Shown here: positions 1-11,411 of the stretch, piece after piece
Layout of the letters: each line of letters begins with the position of its first letter
How positions within the stretch are numbered: position 1 is the stretch's first letter
From: Biscogniauxia marginata
Lineage: Eukaryota > Ascomycota > Sordariomycetes > Xylariales > Xylariaceae
DNA length: 64,000 nt
Assembly (NCBI GenBank): GCA_022695795.1
Contig: MU404099.1
Coordinates: 124,001-188,000 of the forward strand
Direction of reading: 5' to 3'
Notes under the pieces: generated by a model
Databases searched by the model: none
What the model saw: the letters and a program-made list of their open reading frames with translations, nothing else
What the model was told of the DNA's origin: nothing
Position numbers and translations under genes: made by a program

Positions 1-3000
1 ACCTAAAACCTTCCAGAGCAGCTTAGCCATCTGACTTCTCGAGCTAATTAGTGACTCGAGTGATTCCCCTTGCTTTTGCAATGTCCAGAACGAATCAACC
101 TTACGAAGAACCCAGTTCGTAGAGGAGGAGGCTACCCAAGGTTGTTCTTTGGGCCTGAACTCGATAGTTTGCGAATTTCGATCATACCAATGAACATAAT
201 CATGAACGAAGCTTGTAGGTAGTTTCTCCTCAAACACTCTTTGTGGAATCAGCTCCAACTTGTGAGGATTTGGGGAGCTCTCCTGCTTTTCGGAGGCCAC
301 GAGAAGAAGGTCCACAGGCCCGGTTGCATCAATTCCGAATAACAATTCATAGCCTTGGTAAGGCTTTATGGCGGAGAAGCTCATCCCGGGATCTCTACTT
401 GATGTGACTTCAATCATGGCTCTTCCGAACAAACTCCCAAAGTTTGGGTGGGTTTCATATTCACTAGGTAGACGTGACGGGGGAAAGCCGTTCACCAAGA
501 ATTCCCCGTTCAAAAGGTTGACATGATAGGTTTTAGAGCTCTCGAGATCTTTAGCTTCCAACCAGTGGTAGTCCATGTCTGTCAAACTCTTCCATTCACT
601 GCCCCTATTGAATGAAGCCAGCCTTTGTTTAATTGCCATGTCAAGGCCTTCATTCTTGCACTCCAGGACTTCTCGTATCAGGATTCTATGCGCCTTGTAT
701 AGGACACGCTTGGCTTGTAAATTCAAGCCAATAGAAATTGGATCCAATGGTTTCCCCACACTATGCGAGAGTGACTTGACGATGATTGCGCATTCGAGGA
801 GACTGCTGACTTGATCCTTTTGTAACAATAAGTTCCCCAGATGAACCTGCTCAATATCGAACGAAGAGATGCATATGAGTGAAATATGCGATATAATAGA
901 GAAAAACTCTTCTCTCTGCTCATCATTCCTTGTCTTTGCTTTGGCTTCTAACCGGCAAATCCATTTGATAGCAACTGAACGACATCGTATCAAGAACTCG
1001 CTACATCTCCTAACAAGGCAACTGGATGTCTCCATCATATTGAGAGCTTTGATGGCAATACATACGAAAGCTTTCAGCGCCACGTAGGATTCCCAGTTTC
1101 GCTCAATTCTGTCTAGTTGAAGGGACAGGCCTTGGAATAAGTCCTGGGCGAATTCCTTGTCACGCAGCTGGTTATGACTAGCACGATATAGAGCGCTGTC
1201 TAGGGGTGGCCCTGCTTGGTGAATGACTTGCATTAGGATGAGAACAGCATCCGGCTTGTTGAAATCTATGGTTGGGTTGAAAAGCTGAACAAGGATGTTT
1301 GGCCACTGTAGACGAAAACCGATGGGCAGTGTGGCCATAGCCTTGAACTCTTCTAGAGAAAGTCTCTCTGAGCAGCTAAACTGCTCAGAAAGAACGTGGT
1401 TAGGAGAAAGCCCGTTTTCTTTCCCCGCTGGACGGAATATGAAGTCCTGCAGATTCTCGTTCTGCTCTGATAGTTCGTACATGCAATCTCGCGGAATATT
1501 GTCCGTTCGCTCGAACGATGAAACGAGGCAATTTTTTTGCTCGTCGTAGAAACAGTAGTTCATACCGTTTCGGAGTAGAATGTCATCTTCCGTCGCGGTA
1601 CTAATATTTTTACCTTTGCGGTGTGTTCCACGATTAGGCTTGGTAGTTGAGACTACTGTCAACCGACGATTGACCTGATTGTAGCCCGATGACATGTATT
1701 CGCTCAGTTTTGCAAGTTTTCCCTCTCTCCGCTGTGAGTACTCGCACTTAAGAACGTCGTGGATAACGAACATAGTTGCGTTTCGCCATGCGTTAAAACA
1801 GTTGGGGACTTCTAATTCGAAGATCGTCGACTGAGACTTCAGCTCGTTGGATGGAAGAGGCCATTCGTGTATCTCAATAGATAGGTTGTCCGCATCTCTA
1901 TCGAAGTCGCACTTCGTGCAATTATAGGAGAAATGGCTGCTATGAGTACACCCCAGTGAATCCGTAGATTTGTAATAAGTGTGAGGTATATTTGCCAGGC
2001 TCTTCAAATCTTCATATTTTTGCCTTTTTTCGTGAAATTCTGTCCTCTTGCACTCTCTCTCTTGAGTTGCCTCGGTCTCGATTCTTCTTCTCAATTCCTG
2101 GTGGCTGATGGACGTGGCATAGTAGCGAACCGAGAAGGATCCCGGCTCTCCGAAAGAAGAGAATGCTGAGCAACGTGAAGGCGATTTATCATGTCTCCGC
2201 TTGAGATAACTTTCGACAATATATAGCCTTTCTAGGTGGTTGCTCGAATACAGTATCAAAGACTGAAGGAGCTCGTAGGGAATCTCTGGGCTATACTCTA
2301 ACAAGAGGCTTTTGCGTGCACAAGCTGATTTGTCGCAAGCTACCCACAGTTCCAGAATCGTGAGGAGCATAATAGATGTGCTCTCTGGAGACCTCTTATA
2401 GTAAGACCTGGCATGTTGATGATAAGATTTCATTGCCTCCGCTAGGCTCTTGCAAGTTTCTTCGGTCATGAGATGGGACTCGGTTCAATTACAGAGTGAC
2501 GATTTCACCCATTCTTCAAACGCCAGCAATTCAAACTCAAGCTCCTCAGATGACCCCCCTTCAAACGAAGGTATTCCCATTCCTCTTAGGATCACCGAGG
2601 CATTCCAAGGAGCGCGAAACTCGCTTTTAGTGACACATTTTTGTCGCTGGTGGATTCTGTCGATGAATTTATCAAGATCAGAGTAGGAATCCAGAATCTC
2701 TCCCTCGGAAATTGGTCGCGATAAGTCGTCCAGACTCAACTTAGGATCTGCGTGTTGAGAAATCTCTTTCCAGCGTTTCTCGAGACCAAACCACGTTGAA
2801 TCTAGTGTTTGACGAACGCCCGGTAGCCAAGGGTACTGGGTTTCTTTTCTGAGCTTGATGAGTCGCTTTTCTATTTTAGCTATCATGCAATAGAGGAACT
2901 CGGACGGGAGTTTCTTTTCCTGCGCCATTTCCAGCAGGTAGCTCATGAGGAATATCATGAACTCCTTATAGAGCTGTTGCTTTTCCAGGCGGTTGAGGTG

Positions 3001-3831
3001 TATCTGAAGCGCTACCCTGATAAGTAGCCAGATAGGAGATCTCCGCCAAGGGAGTTTCGCGTCTTTCAAGACGACTTCCTCCCGGGTGTTCTTCCATATC
3101 ACAGAAGGATCTCTAGCTTCTCCAACCGTTTGAAGAACCGTGTGGAGAAAATCTGTGACGAGGTAGGGATCTGTAGTATCTCTCTCCTCAATTTGAACTT
3201 CACCCATTTCCCTTATCTTCGGTTTCGCCTCTGAGACCTCTTGATGGCCCATCTTTGCGATGGTATAGGCAAGAGCTTGTCTGAGTCCTTCGTTGCAGTA
3301 TGTTTCGATGGGAATGGAAACAGAGGAAGCAGGAAAGCATCTCCGAAGCCGTCCCTTGGTGCCCATGACATCTTTGTTCTCTGGAGAGAGCTCGAAAGAT
3401 TCAAACAGGACCTGGTTTTGTTGACGAGTGACGATAATTCCAGCATTTTGGGCAGAGACGTGCAAGGGGAAATTCGCATCTAATTAATGCGTTTTAGATA
3501 TCAGAATTTCAATAAGAAACTTGGACGGAGTGAAGCAAATACCTTCATAGGCTAATTGACTAAGAGCTGATACAAGCTTCTCTTCGATAATGAATTCGGA
3601 ACTACCTTTAAGCTCTCGGAAGATCCCCATGGCCCTCTGAGCAGACTTGACTGCATCGTGGTGAGTGTGGTGGACATGTGACGAGAATTTATCGAGAGCT
3701 TTGATAACGATGTTCAACAACTCAGCCTCGTGAGAGGCACTGTCTGAATCGTCTCCACTTTGAGGAAGTTTGGGTGGTAGAAAGACATTATGTATGAAGA
3801 ATTCCAACGTCCCAACGCCATTGAATGCCAT
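1..3831 (-). CDS. Very large DUF6606-type fungal protein, N-terminal part (cut by the window edge, in-frame TGA)
   Basis: The readable part is about 1,250 codons; the 3' end lies beyond the left edge. Start ATG at 3831 (context CAAAATGG). Exon 1 is 3543-3831, intron 3480-3542 (63 nt), then exon 2 runs from 3479 to the edge. The N-terminus carries the block VFLPPKLPQ, and exon 2 the blocks HVSAQNAG, FELSP, RDTTDP, WRRSPIWLLIRVALQ and ILELWVACDKSA. I recognise these from the 3,000-residue fungal proteins with DUF6606 at the N-terminus and DUF3638/DUF3645 further on, often auto-annotated as ubiquitinyl hydrolases; the true function is uncertain. No catalytic domain lies in this part. The frame is interrupted once, by TGA at 2485-2487 (codon 428), and then stays open for all 828 codons to position 1. 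It may be a very recent pseudogene, a read-through or edited gene, or carry a sequence error. Family assignment is strong, functional state uncertain. Confidence 0.85.
2485..2487 (-). other. In-frame TGA codon inside the DUF6606-type gene
   Basis: Codon 428 reads TGA in the context SSLCN-stop-TESHL. Family-like sequence continues in the same frame on both sides without a shift. I tested the nearby GT donor (GTGAAA at the WVK codons) with the downstream AG sites: those that would remove the stop give introns shorter than about 50 nt, and the most plausible of them recreates a stop. The first ATG after the stop is at 2469. Confidence 0.8.
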
Positions 3832-3898
3832 TTTGGGTTGCAACTCATAGTAAGAGTAGCAATGACTTAGTAGAGATAATCTTCATTGCTATATCTCC

Positions 3899-3920
3899 AT
3901 ATATATATATATATATATAT
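3899..3920. repeat. (AT)11 microsatellite
   Basis: Eleven perfect AT units lie about 70 nt upstream of the ATG of the DUF6606-type gene, in its promoter or leader. Could include a TATA-like element, but low complexity alone explains it. Confidence 0.9.
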
Positions 3921-5999
3921 GCTTCAATCTAGCCACGGCGAGTTCTTAGTTCTATATATGGTTGGAATTTATATACACTGCCAGCTTTAGGGTATTCATC
4001 TTCCCATTCCAGTAGATTGTGACTCATCCTGCTGCCACCTAGGGCAAATATGGGTAACCAATGAATGATGCATGGAAAGAATAAGGTATCTACATACGAG
4101 AATCACGGATCGGGCCCCGGTATGGTACTACATGAAATAGGCCGGACATGCAGGTATCCTGCAGATGATGTCTTTCAATTTCTTGATTGTCCTATAGAAA
4201 ATAATAGTTAATATCCACCTTGAAAGCAGCGATGGTTAGGTAGTAAACAGAAGAAGAAACGAAAGAAACGTATTCGTTAGGTGCTAATTTGTCTACGCAT
4301 AGTTTTTTTTTATAGAGTACCTACCCATGTTTAGATGCATCATAGCCGTATCTAGATCTTTTCTTTTATCAAACATGCCGCCGGCTGCGCGACGCGAACA
4401 ACATTGAGAGCTCTGATCAATCACATCACGTATCAGCTTTCCAAGTCGGTCTGAAACCCTGAGAATGGTTATCACCCTACATGAACGGCTAGCCAGTTTC
4501 GACCTGACATATATTTCTTTTAGAGGCTCAAACGGTGATCGATAGCCTTCTTCATATGGTAGCTTCCGCCAACATTGACAACCCTATAGACCTACATTTC
4601 AACACCAAGAAAAACGATTTATCATACTCTCTACCAAGTGGACAACCCATTGGACAGGGGAATTTATTATGTGGAGTACTTACTAACTACAAACAATCTT
4701 TCAATTTTTCCAATATGTACGTGGCTGCACGGTTCCTATTCTGTTTGACTTCACCACACCACCTCGTCACTTTGAACTTACACTGCATTCTCGAATCAAT
4801 CAAACAAAGCCACGAATACTGGATATCCCCCGAAGTTGTAAACAGAATGCAACGGAACCGATTCATTCTGCTACTTTCGACGGAAGCCAAACAAGTTGAA
4901 AGACAGACAGACAGAACATATCATTTCTTAGTTGCATTATAGTATCAATGTTAGGTTGAACGTAGAAGTAGGTACCTATGTATGTATTGTGGTTACTCTC
5001 GGCCTAAAGTTTTCAGGGCTGATATGTACAAGGAGCAGTAGGTAGTATTGGGCAGAAGAACCTCAGGTAGGGTACAAAGCTACCCCACTACCCACCTATT
5101 CCCATCCTTGGAGAGGCTGAGGGGCATGGGAATTGCATCACCGTTCTGCTGCTGGTGTGACCCCCGGCCTGCCTGGCTCTGAGTGGCCTGGCGCAACAAC
5201 GACGGCGTACAAACATTTCTCCTTTCGATACCTACTTTTCATTGGAACATCGAAAATCGCACTTCTCCCGTCTCATATCTCCTTCGAATTTCTTAATCTC
5301 TCCATGTAGCAGCAGCAGCACTTGGGTCTCTATTAAGATAACCTGATATAATATTGTTTAAAATTATAAGGCTTTGTGATCGAGAGACATAATCAAGCAT
5401 TAGGAGCCGCATGAAAAGAACCTAGGGAAATTAAACCCTGTAAATGTAAGGTGGCGTGCATGTTGATACCCCGTACCTTAAAATGCCGAATTGGGCCTCT
5501 CTGAAAGAAGTGTAGCCCATCAGCACGGTTAGTTCAAAAATAGAGGCCGAAGTTAACTGAAATACAGCTAAGGACAAGCCCTCCCCTCCTATATTCTAAC
5601 TAGGCCTTGCCGATCATGGTGCACTTCGGTAAGGTTTAACAATGGTCAAAGCTTCATATAGAAACTCGTGGACCTCTCGATCGCTTTTACAGGTATTGGT
5701 GGAGTCTCCACCAGCTATTAGATTCTCCGCGGTCGAGGACAACTCCATTATTGTTGCTCTATAGCGGTAGCACACCTGGTCCCATCCTACGTTATCCATG
5801 CCAGTTTCCACTCTGTTGACCCTCTATTTAAAAGCCTCTCCTTGTAAAAACACATTTTTGTAGTCATTGCTAGCTATAGTAGTAAGATAAAGAGTTGTGT
5901 AATATCAGAAGATAGACTCTGACCAGGTTCACTACACATCTCGTGATAGTACGAGACCGCATGCCGTAAACCCAACGTTTAAAAAAGTAACCGAGGACA

Positions 6000-6026
6000 G
6001 GGAGTGTCGGGAGTGTCGGGAGTGTC
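6000..6026. repeat. Three tandem copies of GGGAGTGTC
   Basis: Three perfect 9-nt units without spacing (6000-6008, 6009-6017, 6018-6026), in non-coding DNA. No neighbouring gene within 2 kb, so a promoter role is unlikely. Confidence 0.9.
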
Positions 6027-8030
6027 TAGCAAATTAAGATAAGACCAGGGATAGGGGTGACTTGTTGGGTATATTAACAGCGAGTCCCCTCAAAAAACCT
6101 ATGAGGTTAGAACAACATATATATGTGCATTTCCGTTCCGCAACCGCTCATTTGTCTTCTTCAAGTCTCTATACCAGCTACTCGGCCCACGACGATCTTG
6201 TCTCCTATAAGAAGCAAGTCGCGAGTGCCCTGATATATATGCATGTCAGCGGAGTGAAAGGGAACATAACAACTTAAGAGAAGATTTTGAGGGTGGGCTA
6301 AGTGCCATAGTTAAACGCAGATTGGTAGCTAGAAAACTTTCTCTAGATCTCCTTAGAAGAGAACACGACTTATTCGTATACGATACTACTCCGAAATAGT
6401 CCACCAATCTCTATAGTCTCTTTGATATCTTCTCATACTATTTAATATTAACATGAAAATGATACGATACTAACGCTTGACCGGACGATTTTTACTTGGT
6501 TAGAGAAATTTTCTTCAAAGTCATACTTGACTAGTAATGCCCCCTACTTCGTGGACTATCGGCCAGCATTCAAATACTCAAGATACTTCGCATCAGCCAG
6601 TCGCCAATATCTAGACTACCACGTCCACCGCACGTCCCCGGATAATGTCATCTCTTCTTAGGCAATGATTATGATAAGTTAATCAATTGGTGTCTCACAA
6701 GCAGCACATATATCCCGTCAGTGTTTACTACATCGTAACTCGGTGTTCCTTGTAAGCGAGAGCAACAGACGGAGAAATGAAATAAGGCTGTTACACGCGA
6801 TAGATGAGGGACTAAAACAAACCGGACTGGCCGACAACATCGTGGCTAGGTAGATCGGAAACCCACACCGAACTATCTTCTCTCCCCGAATCGCGGGAGC
6901 GCGAAGAAAAGTGTCTAATTTCCGATATGCTGGTGCGGGCTCGAAGTAAGGGACCTCAATAGGCCACCCTGCATACTCCGCAGGCTAACTACGTATCTCT
7001 ATCTTAAATTATTCCAGGTACGACATACAAATGTTTTTGTTTCTCAAAGCAAAAGCTTGATCCTACCTAGTTCATATCTAGTTCATTGAAAGACGGCTGG
7101 AAATGGTTTGTATGTACGACATACATATGTATGAACATTTTAACTTAGACAAGTCCTTCTCTCTCTCTGGCGCGCGCGGTAGGTATGTAAGGTCCCCCTG
7201 CCTTACCTCCCGTTTGATCCGGAGGTATGTAGATTGTTCGGGATACGCAAATACAAACAGGGTCTTGGCTTCTCGGGAAGCAACCGAAGAAAAGGCGGGG
7301 CGGGGGCGGTGGTACCCGCTTCGTAGGTTTTAAGACAGACCAGACTGAAAAAAGGGCCGGCGATCCACTTGAAACCAGCGAGGCGTTTGAGATCCCGGTG
7401 CTCTGGGCTCGGTATAATACATGTTTATGTAAGTGGTTTTTTTCCCCCTTCGCGTTTATCTTGAGACCGCGTCGTCGTCGCTGCAGTATCGTAGTCCTTA
7501 CATAGTCTGGTAGTAATGATCTAGGCTGGTCCGTACCCAAATATCAGCTGACCTAGTGTAAGCGTTCGTTCGCATGATGCCAATATAACCTCTCCCCCTT
7601 CCCTCCCAATTGCGATCGCCGTGGGCCACTGTCGTACGGGCAGCTTACATATCACTTTGTATGGAGAAAGCATGCGGTACGTACCATGTATGTATGTACG
7701 TACGCGCATACAAGCGAGTTTGCTTTGCGTACGTGCTTGCGCTTGCATGAACGATAGTAAAATACATGTAAGGACCGTGCAGAAAATACGGCCATCATTC
7801 CTCTGCCGGGGAATAAGCCAAGCAGCCAAGTACGTAAGCGACTGTCTTCTTCAAATGTATTATTAGTATGCTGTAATTTTCCTTTAAACGTCAGCTGTTT
7901 AGATCCGGGCTCTCATTTAGAAATGCGCCGGCGAGAAAGGAACGGGATTCGCCCCTGAGCAAATTATGGCTACCAGTGCATCCTTCGGCTTAGATTTTGT
8001 GTAACTAATGAGTGCGCGCTGATAATGAGA

Positions 8031-8052
8031 CAAGGCAAGGTTGCTTGCCTTG
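8031..8052. repeat. Perfect inverted repeat, 9-bp arms, 4-nt loop
   Basis: CAAGGCAAG (8031-8039), loop GTTG, CTTGCCTTG (8044-8052). A further GCCTTGCTTG copy follows. Could form a hairpin in RNA or bind a dimeric protein; nothing around it indicates a gene. Confidence 0.8.
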
Positions 8053-9779
8053 CCTGCCTTGCTTGTGTTATCTAAATGGCTAGGTTAGTAGGTAGACTCC
8101 CTCTGACTGCTGCAGCCGTGCGGCACCCTTGGCAGAACAGAACCGGAAAGTTCATGTTTCTTTTTCCAACACACCGGGTCGAACACATGGAGATTATCAG
8201 TAGGTAACCAAGTTTTCTGTGCTTACACGTTGGCCCTCGGGTCATGGTGAGAGGGCGGAGGACGGAGAACGAGGATTAAAATAGGCAGTGAGTGTCTCAG
8301 CGCGTCGGCATCACTTTGACACAAACTAAAACAGGACATCGTGGCCGGAACATTTTCTTGTATTTGTTTCTACGCTAGGCCGTCTCAACTTGGCCTCCCT
8401 GCCCCCCGCCTCCCGACGTCGTGTTCGCGGGTCAAAAAATGCCCTCGAGCGCAGAAACTTGCGGTTGGGATGTGTCGTCGCACAGCATTGTGGGCGCGAT
8501 ACGTGCATGCATAGGTACATGCATGAGGATTGTATACCTACATATATACCTAGGTACCTGGCAACCTTAAAAAGGCGCTGCGTTCTGCGTGTAATAAAAA
8601 AGAGCGGTAAGACAATCTGCCCGTACATATGTATATGTAGTAAGTAGGTAGCTTGTTCTGTTCGTGTCGCACGTAGTAAGAGTAGGAGTATTCCGTATAT
8701 AGTAGGTCGCAATTACTACCTACCCCTCCGTCCGTCCCTCTTTGGTATTCTTCGCGATACCCTATTCTCTTTCTGTGCCATTGACTGAGAGAATAAAGGT
8801 CGGAATATGGTTCAGATCGTGCCACCAATGGCCATCTGCGACCGGGAAGACTTAAGTATGTAGAGACAAGAGACTAGTAGGTTAGAGATTGTAGAGCCTG
8901 TGGTTGGCTGGTTCGACAGAGCTACGCTAGGAAAGGGAAAATAAAACAGAATAAAAATAAATGATTGGTTGGATGAAACCAGGATGACGAGCACCCTTCT
9001 GTCTTGGCGCCGTCCGTAGGTAACGACGCTAGTGTTTGAAGTTGGCAGGTAAGGCCAGGAACCGCCTCGTGATTCGGCTGGGGAATTGCTCTCTCGCAGG
9101 GGTCTTCTAGCTTGCAATGGCCGTGCAACCCCTAAACATGCAACGACTCTTCTCCTTCCTCCCTTTCTTTTAGTCCAGTCGCAATCTAGTTGCGAATGAA
9201 TGGTAACGAGCGGTTTCTATCGTACCATCACCCCTCTCCGCGTCTATACTTCGTCATCTTATCCCCCCACCTCTCCTCAGGGCTCTAGAGAATGTCTGTT
9301 AGGTTAATTTCTAACACCCGGGTGCGCATTTACTACCCACCTCGATTTGGGGCATGCGTAATTATACAGTTTAAGCAGATCGTATTCAGGCTAGGCCAAG
9401 TGTTTGATTGGCGGATCTCGAGTAGTGGATAGCCCTGCTCTCAGCACTTGCGGGAACGGTCTCTCTCCGTCTGTCTCTAAATCTCGGCCCATCATGTAAG
9501 TCTAAACCGGGGTCACCACGGTTCTCTCTGGTGCTCTTGCTGCAGTTGCATATCTTTTTCAGGCACCGGGTCTAGTTCCCAGCCATGTCGAGGCCCCCCC
9601 AGCCCCAGCCCTTGCCTGTTAAAAGTGGAAATGGCGATGACTGCTCGCTAAACCACAGTAACTGAGTCGCGAAGCTCTGATCTCAATGCGTCGTTTCCAC
9701 CTCTCTTTTAATCAAATCCACTTTACCTACAAGCTTAACGTTAATCGTTGTTGACGGTCTCGCGTTAGCCCGCCGATCA

Positions 9780-10130
9780 AGTCCGCGACTGTTTTCTACT
9801 CCGTCTCTTCCCCAAATTCCCATTTCCCTTCCCCATGCCCTTCTCGCAATTCGGACGACCCGTCTGTCTATTTGTCAAGCTTGATCGCTTTCACAGAGTA
9901 TCGGCGGCTTCTGACTTGTTGACCCCAAGTCTCCCGTCCGCCTCCGAGTAAACTTCGTCGCATTTGAACTTGTCATTCGTTTCTCTAGTCTCCTCTTCTC
10001 GTCTCTCGTTGTTCTGTTCCTTTCCCGGCGGGTCTAAGTTGTCTCGACGACGTTTATGATTATAGCCTGGCCTCTTGTCTCTCGCTTGATTACCAACAAA
10101 CCAAGTTCGACGCTGTCGTCCGAACCTTGG
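9780..10130 (+). promoter_or_regulatory. Pyrimidine-rich tracts, probable promoter/leader of the EGF-like gene
   Basis: Long C/T-rich runs (for example around 9790-9850 and 9978-10028) of the kind common ahead of transcription starts in filamentous ascomycetes. They lie 1.3-1.6 kb before the ATG at 11412, so a long or spliced leader would be implied. Inferred from composition only. Confidence 0.3.
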
Positions 10131-10782
10131 CGTGGCAGAATATCACGGTAGAATCGCTATATCGTCATCTGGCAGATCCGATCAATTCAGCTACGAACGC
10201 CTGCAGCCCTCTTGCCTGATTGTCTCTTGATCGCCACTTTTCAGACGTCCAATCCGCTCGGAGCATTGTGACTCGCTGCCCACCCGTGGCTTTCGTCACC
10301 CGTCCCGATAGTGTTCCGCCCGCCCGTCTGAAACGCGAGTAGTATCCAAGAGTGCCACCACCACCACACGCCTCTCGCAACCCTCCCAGCTGCTGGCCAA
10401 GGACGCTGTGCGGCCACGAGAACCCTCTATCCATTGTTTTCATCTCGTAGGAACCCGCCAACAAGAGTGGCGGCAATCTCTTCGTTTGTGTCTGGCGGAC
10501 GCGCAACTGTTCGCCGGTGTGCAAGTATATACCTGTTCGCCCTGATCTGCCTTTCTTGTAGAGTTGTGCGCACTTCGGCTTGGCTTAAGGAGTGGTCGGT
10601 ACCTCTCGAAACGTCGAACGTAGGTGATCTCCTATTTCGTACCCTACCTGCGACCAGCTGCACCCTCGTCTGCCTTGGTTCTGCTGCTGGCGCATTTCCA
10701 ATAGCACGAGACTCCCGGGGTCTAGGCGGAGGTCTCCTGCCCAAACCGGACGTTTCCTCTCAACTCTGGACTTCCGTCTTGC

Positions 10783-10810
10783 ATCTGCACATCTGCACAT
10801 CTGCACATCT
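10783..10810. repeat. Tandem repeat ATCTGCAC, 3.5 copies
   Basis: Perfect 8-nt units at 10783-10790, 10791-10798 and 10799-10806, plus ATCT. It lies about 600 nt upstream of the EGF-like gene, in its likely promoter or leader. Confidence 0.9.
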
Positions 10811-11411
10811 CGCATCTCTTCAACAGCCCTCGTTGCACCACACACTCTCTTCCCTCGCATGGCGGCCTCTTCACTTCTATTTGTTCTGTGAACACTAACC
10901 CATCGCAGTCTGCTGGTTAATACGGACTTAATTTGAATATTGATTTTGTACATTGTTGTCCGATTGAAGCGACAACTTTCTTCCCATTCTTTTCTCACGT
11001 TTTCCTTCGTTCTGTCATCGCATCGCCTGCATCAATAGAGCGCATTGGTTACTCGTCTCCGGCATTCTGGATACAATCAAGTCGACGTGGTTCTACAACA
11101 TACGGCCGAGCTGAGCTAGATCTCTGCTATATTCCGCGTCCGTTTATACAATTATCGTTCACATACCGCTAGCGCCAACAGGATACCCGCCGAAACCCCA
11201 TTCGCTTTTCCTCGGATTCCTAAGGTTTATGCGCTGGAGGGCTTGCAGTTACCGACATCGCTAGGATTCGAAATTGGGAATTTTGGGCTGACACTTGCTT
11301 ATGCTATTGATATATTGGGCGAAATCGAACGAAGGAACCCGGAACCGAAATTGGCACTGGAATGCGTAGGATTTAATCGAACTTGCTACGGGCGTAAGAG
11401 TGCGATTTTAA

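Larger units (their letters stand above)
3832..11411. other. Gene-poor intergenic region (7.6 kb)
   Basis: No coding region could be supported. Open frames are short, mutually overlapping and without recognisable motifs. The first part holds the promoter of the minus-strand DUF6606-type gene, and the last 2 kb probably the promoter and leader of the EGF-like gene at 11412. Contents are a 9-nt tandem repeat at 6000-6026, a 9-bp inverted repeat at 8031-8052, many GTAGGTA/TACGTAC-type words around 7100-8700, and pyrimidine-rich tracts after 9700. Confidence 0.6.

Noticed and set aside
4535..4942. 135-codon plus-strand open frame
   Set aside because: No motif, no supporting introns or neighbours, and an overlapping frame on the other strand; treated as chance.
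5614..5792. Minus-strand frame beginning MDNVGWDQVCYRYRAT
   Set aside because: Looks protein-like but is only about 60 codons, isolated, and without flanking exons or known motifs; too weak to annotate.
10434..10998. Plus- and minus-strand frames of 105-154 codons
   Set aside because: They overlap each other in C/T-rich probable promoter DNA and share no family-like sequence.
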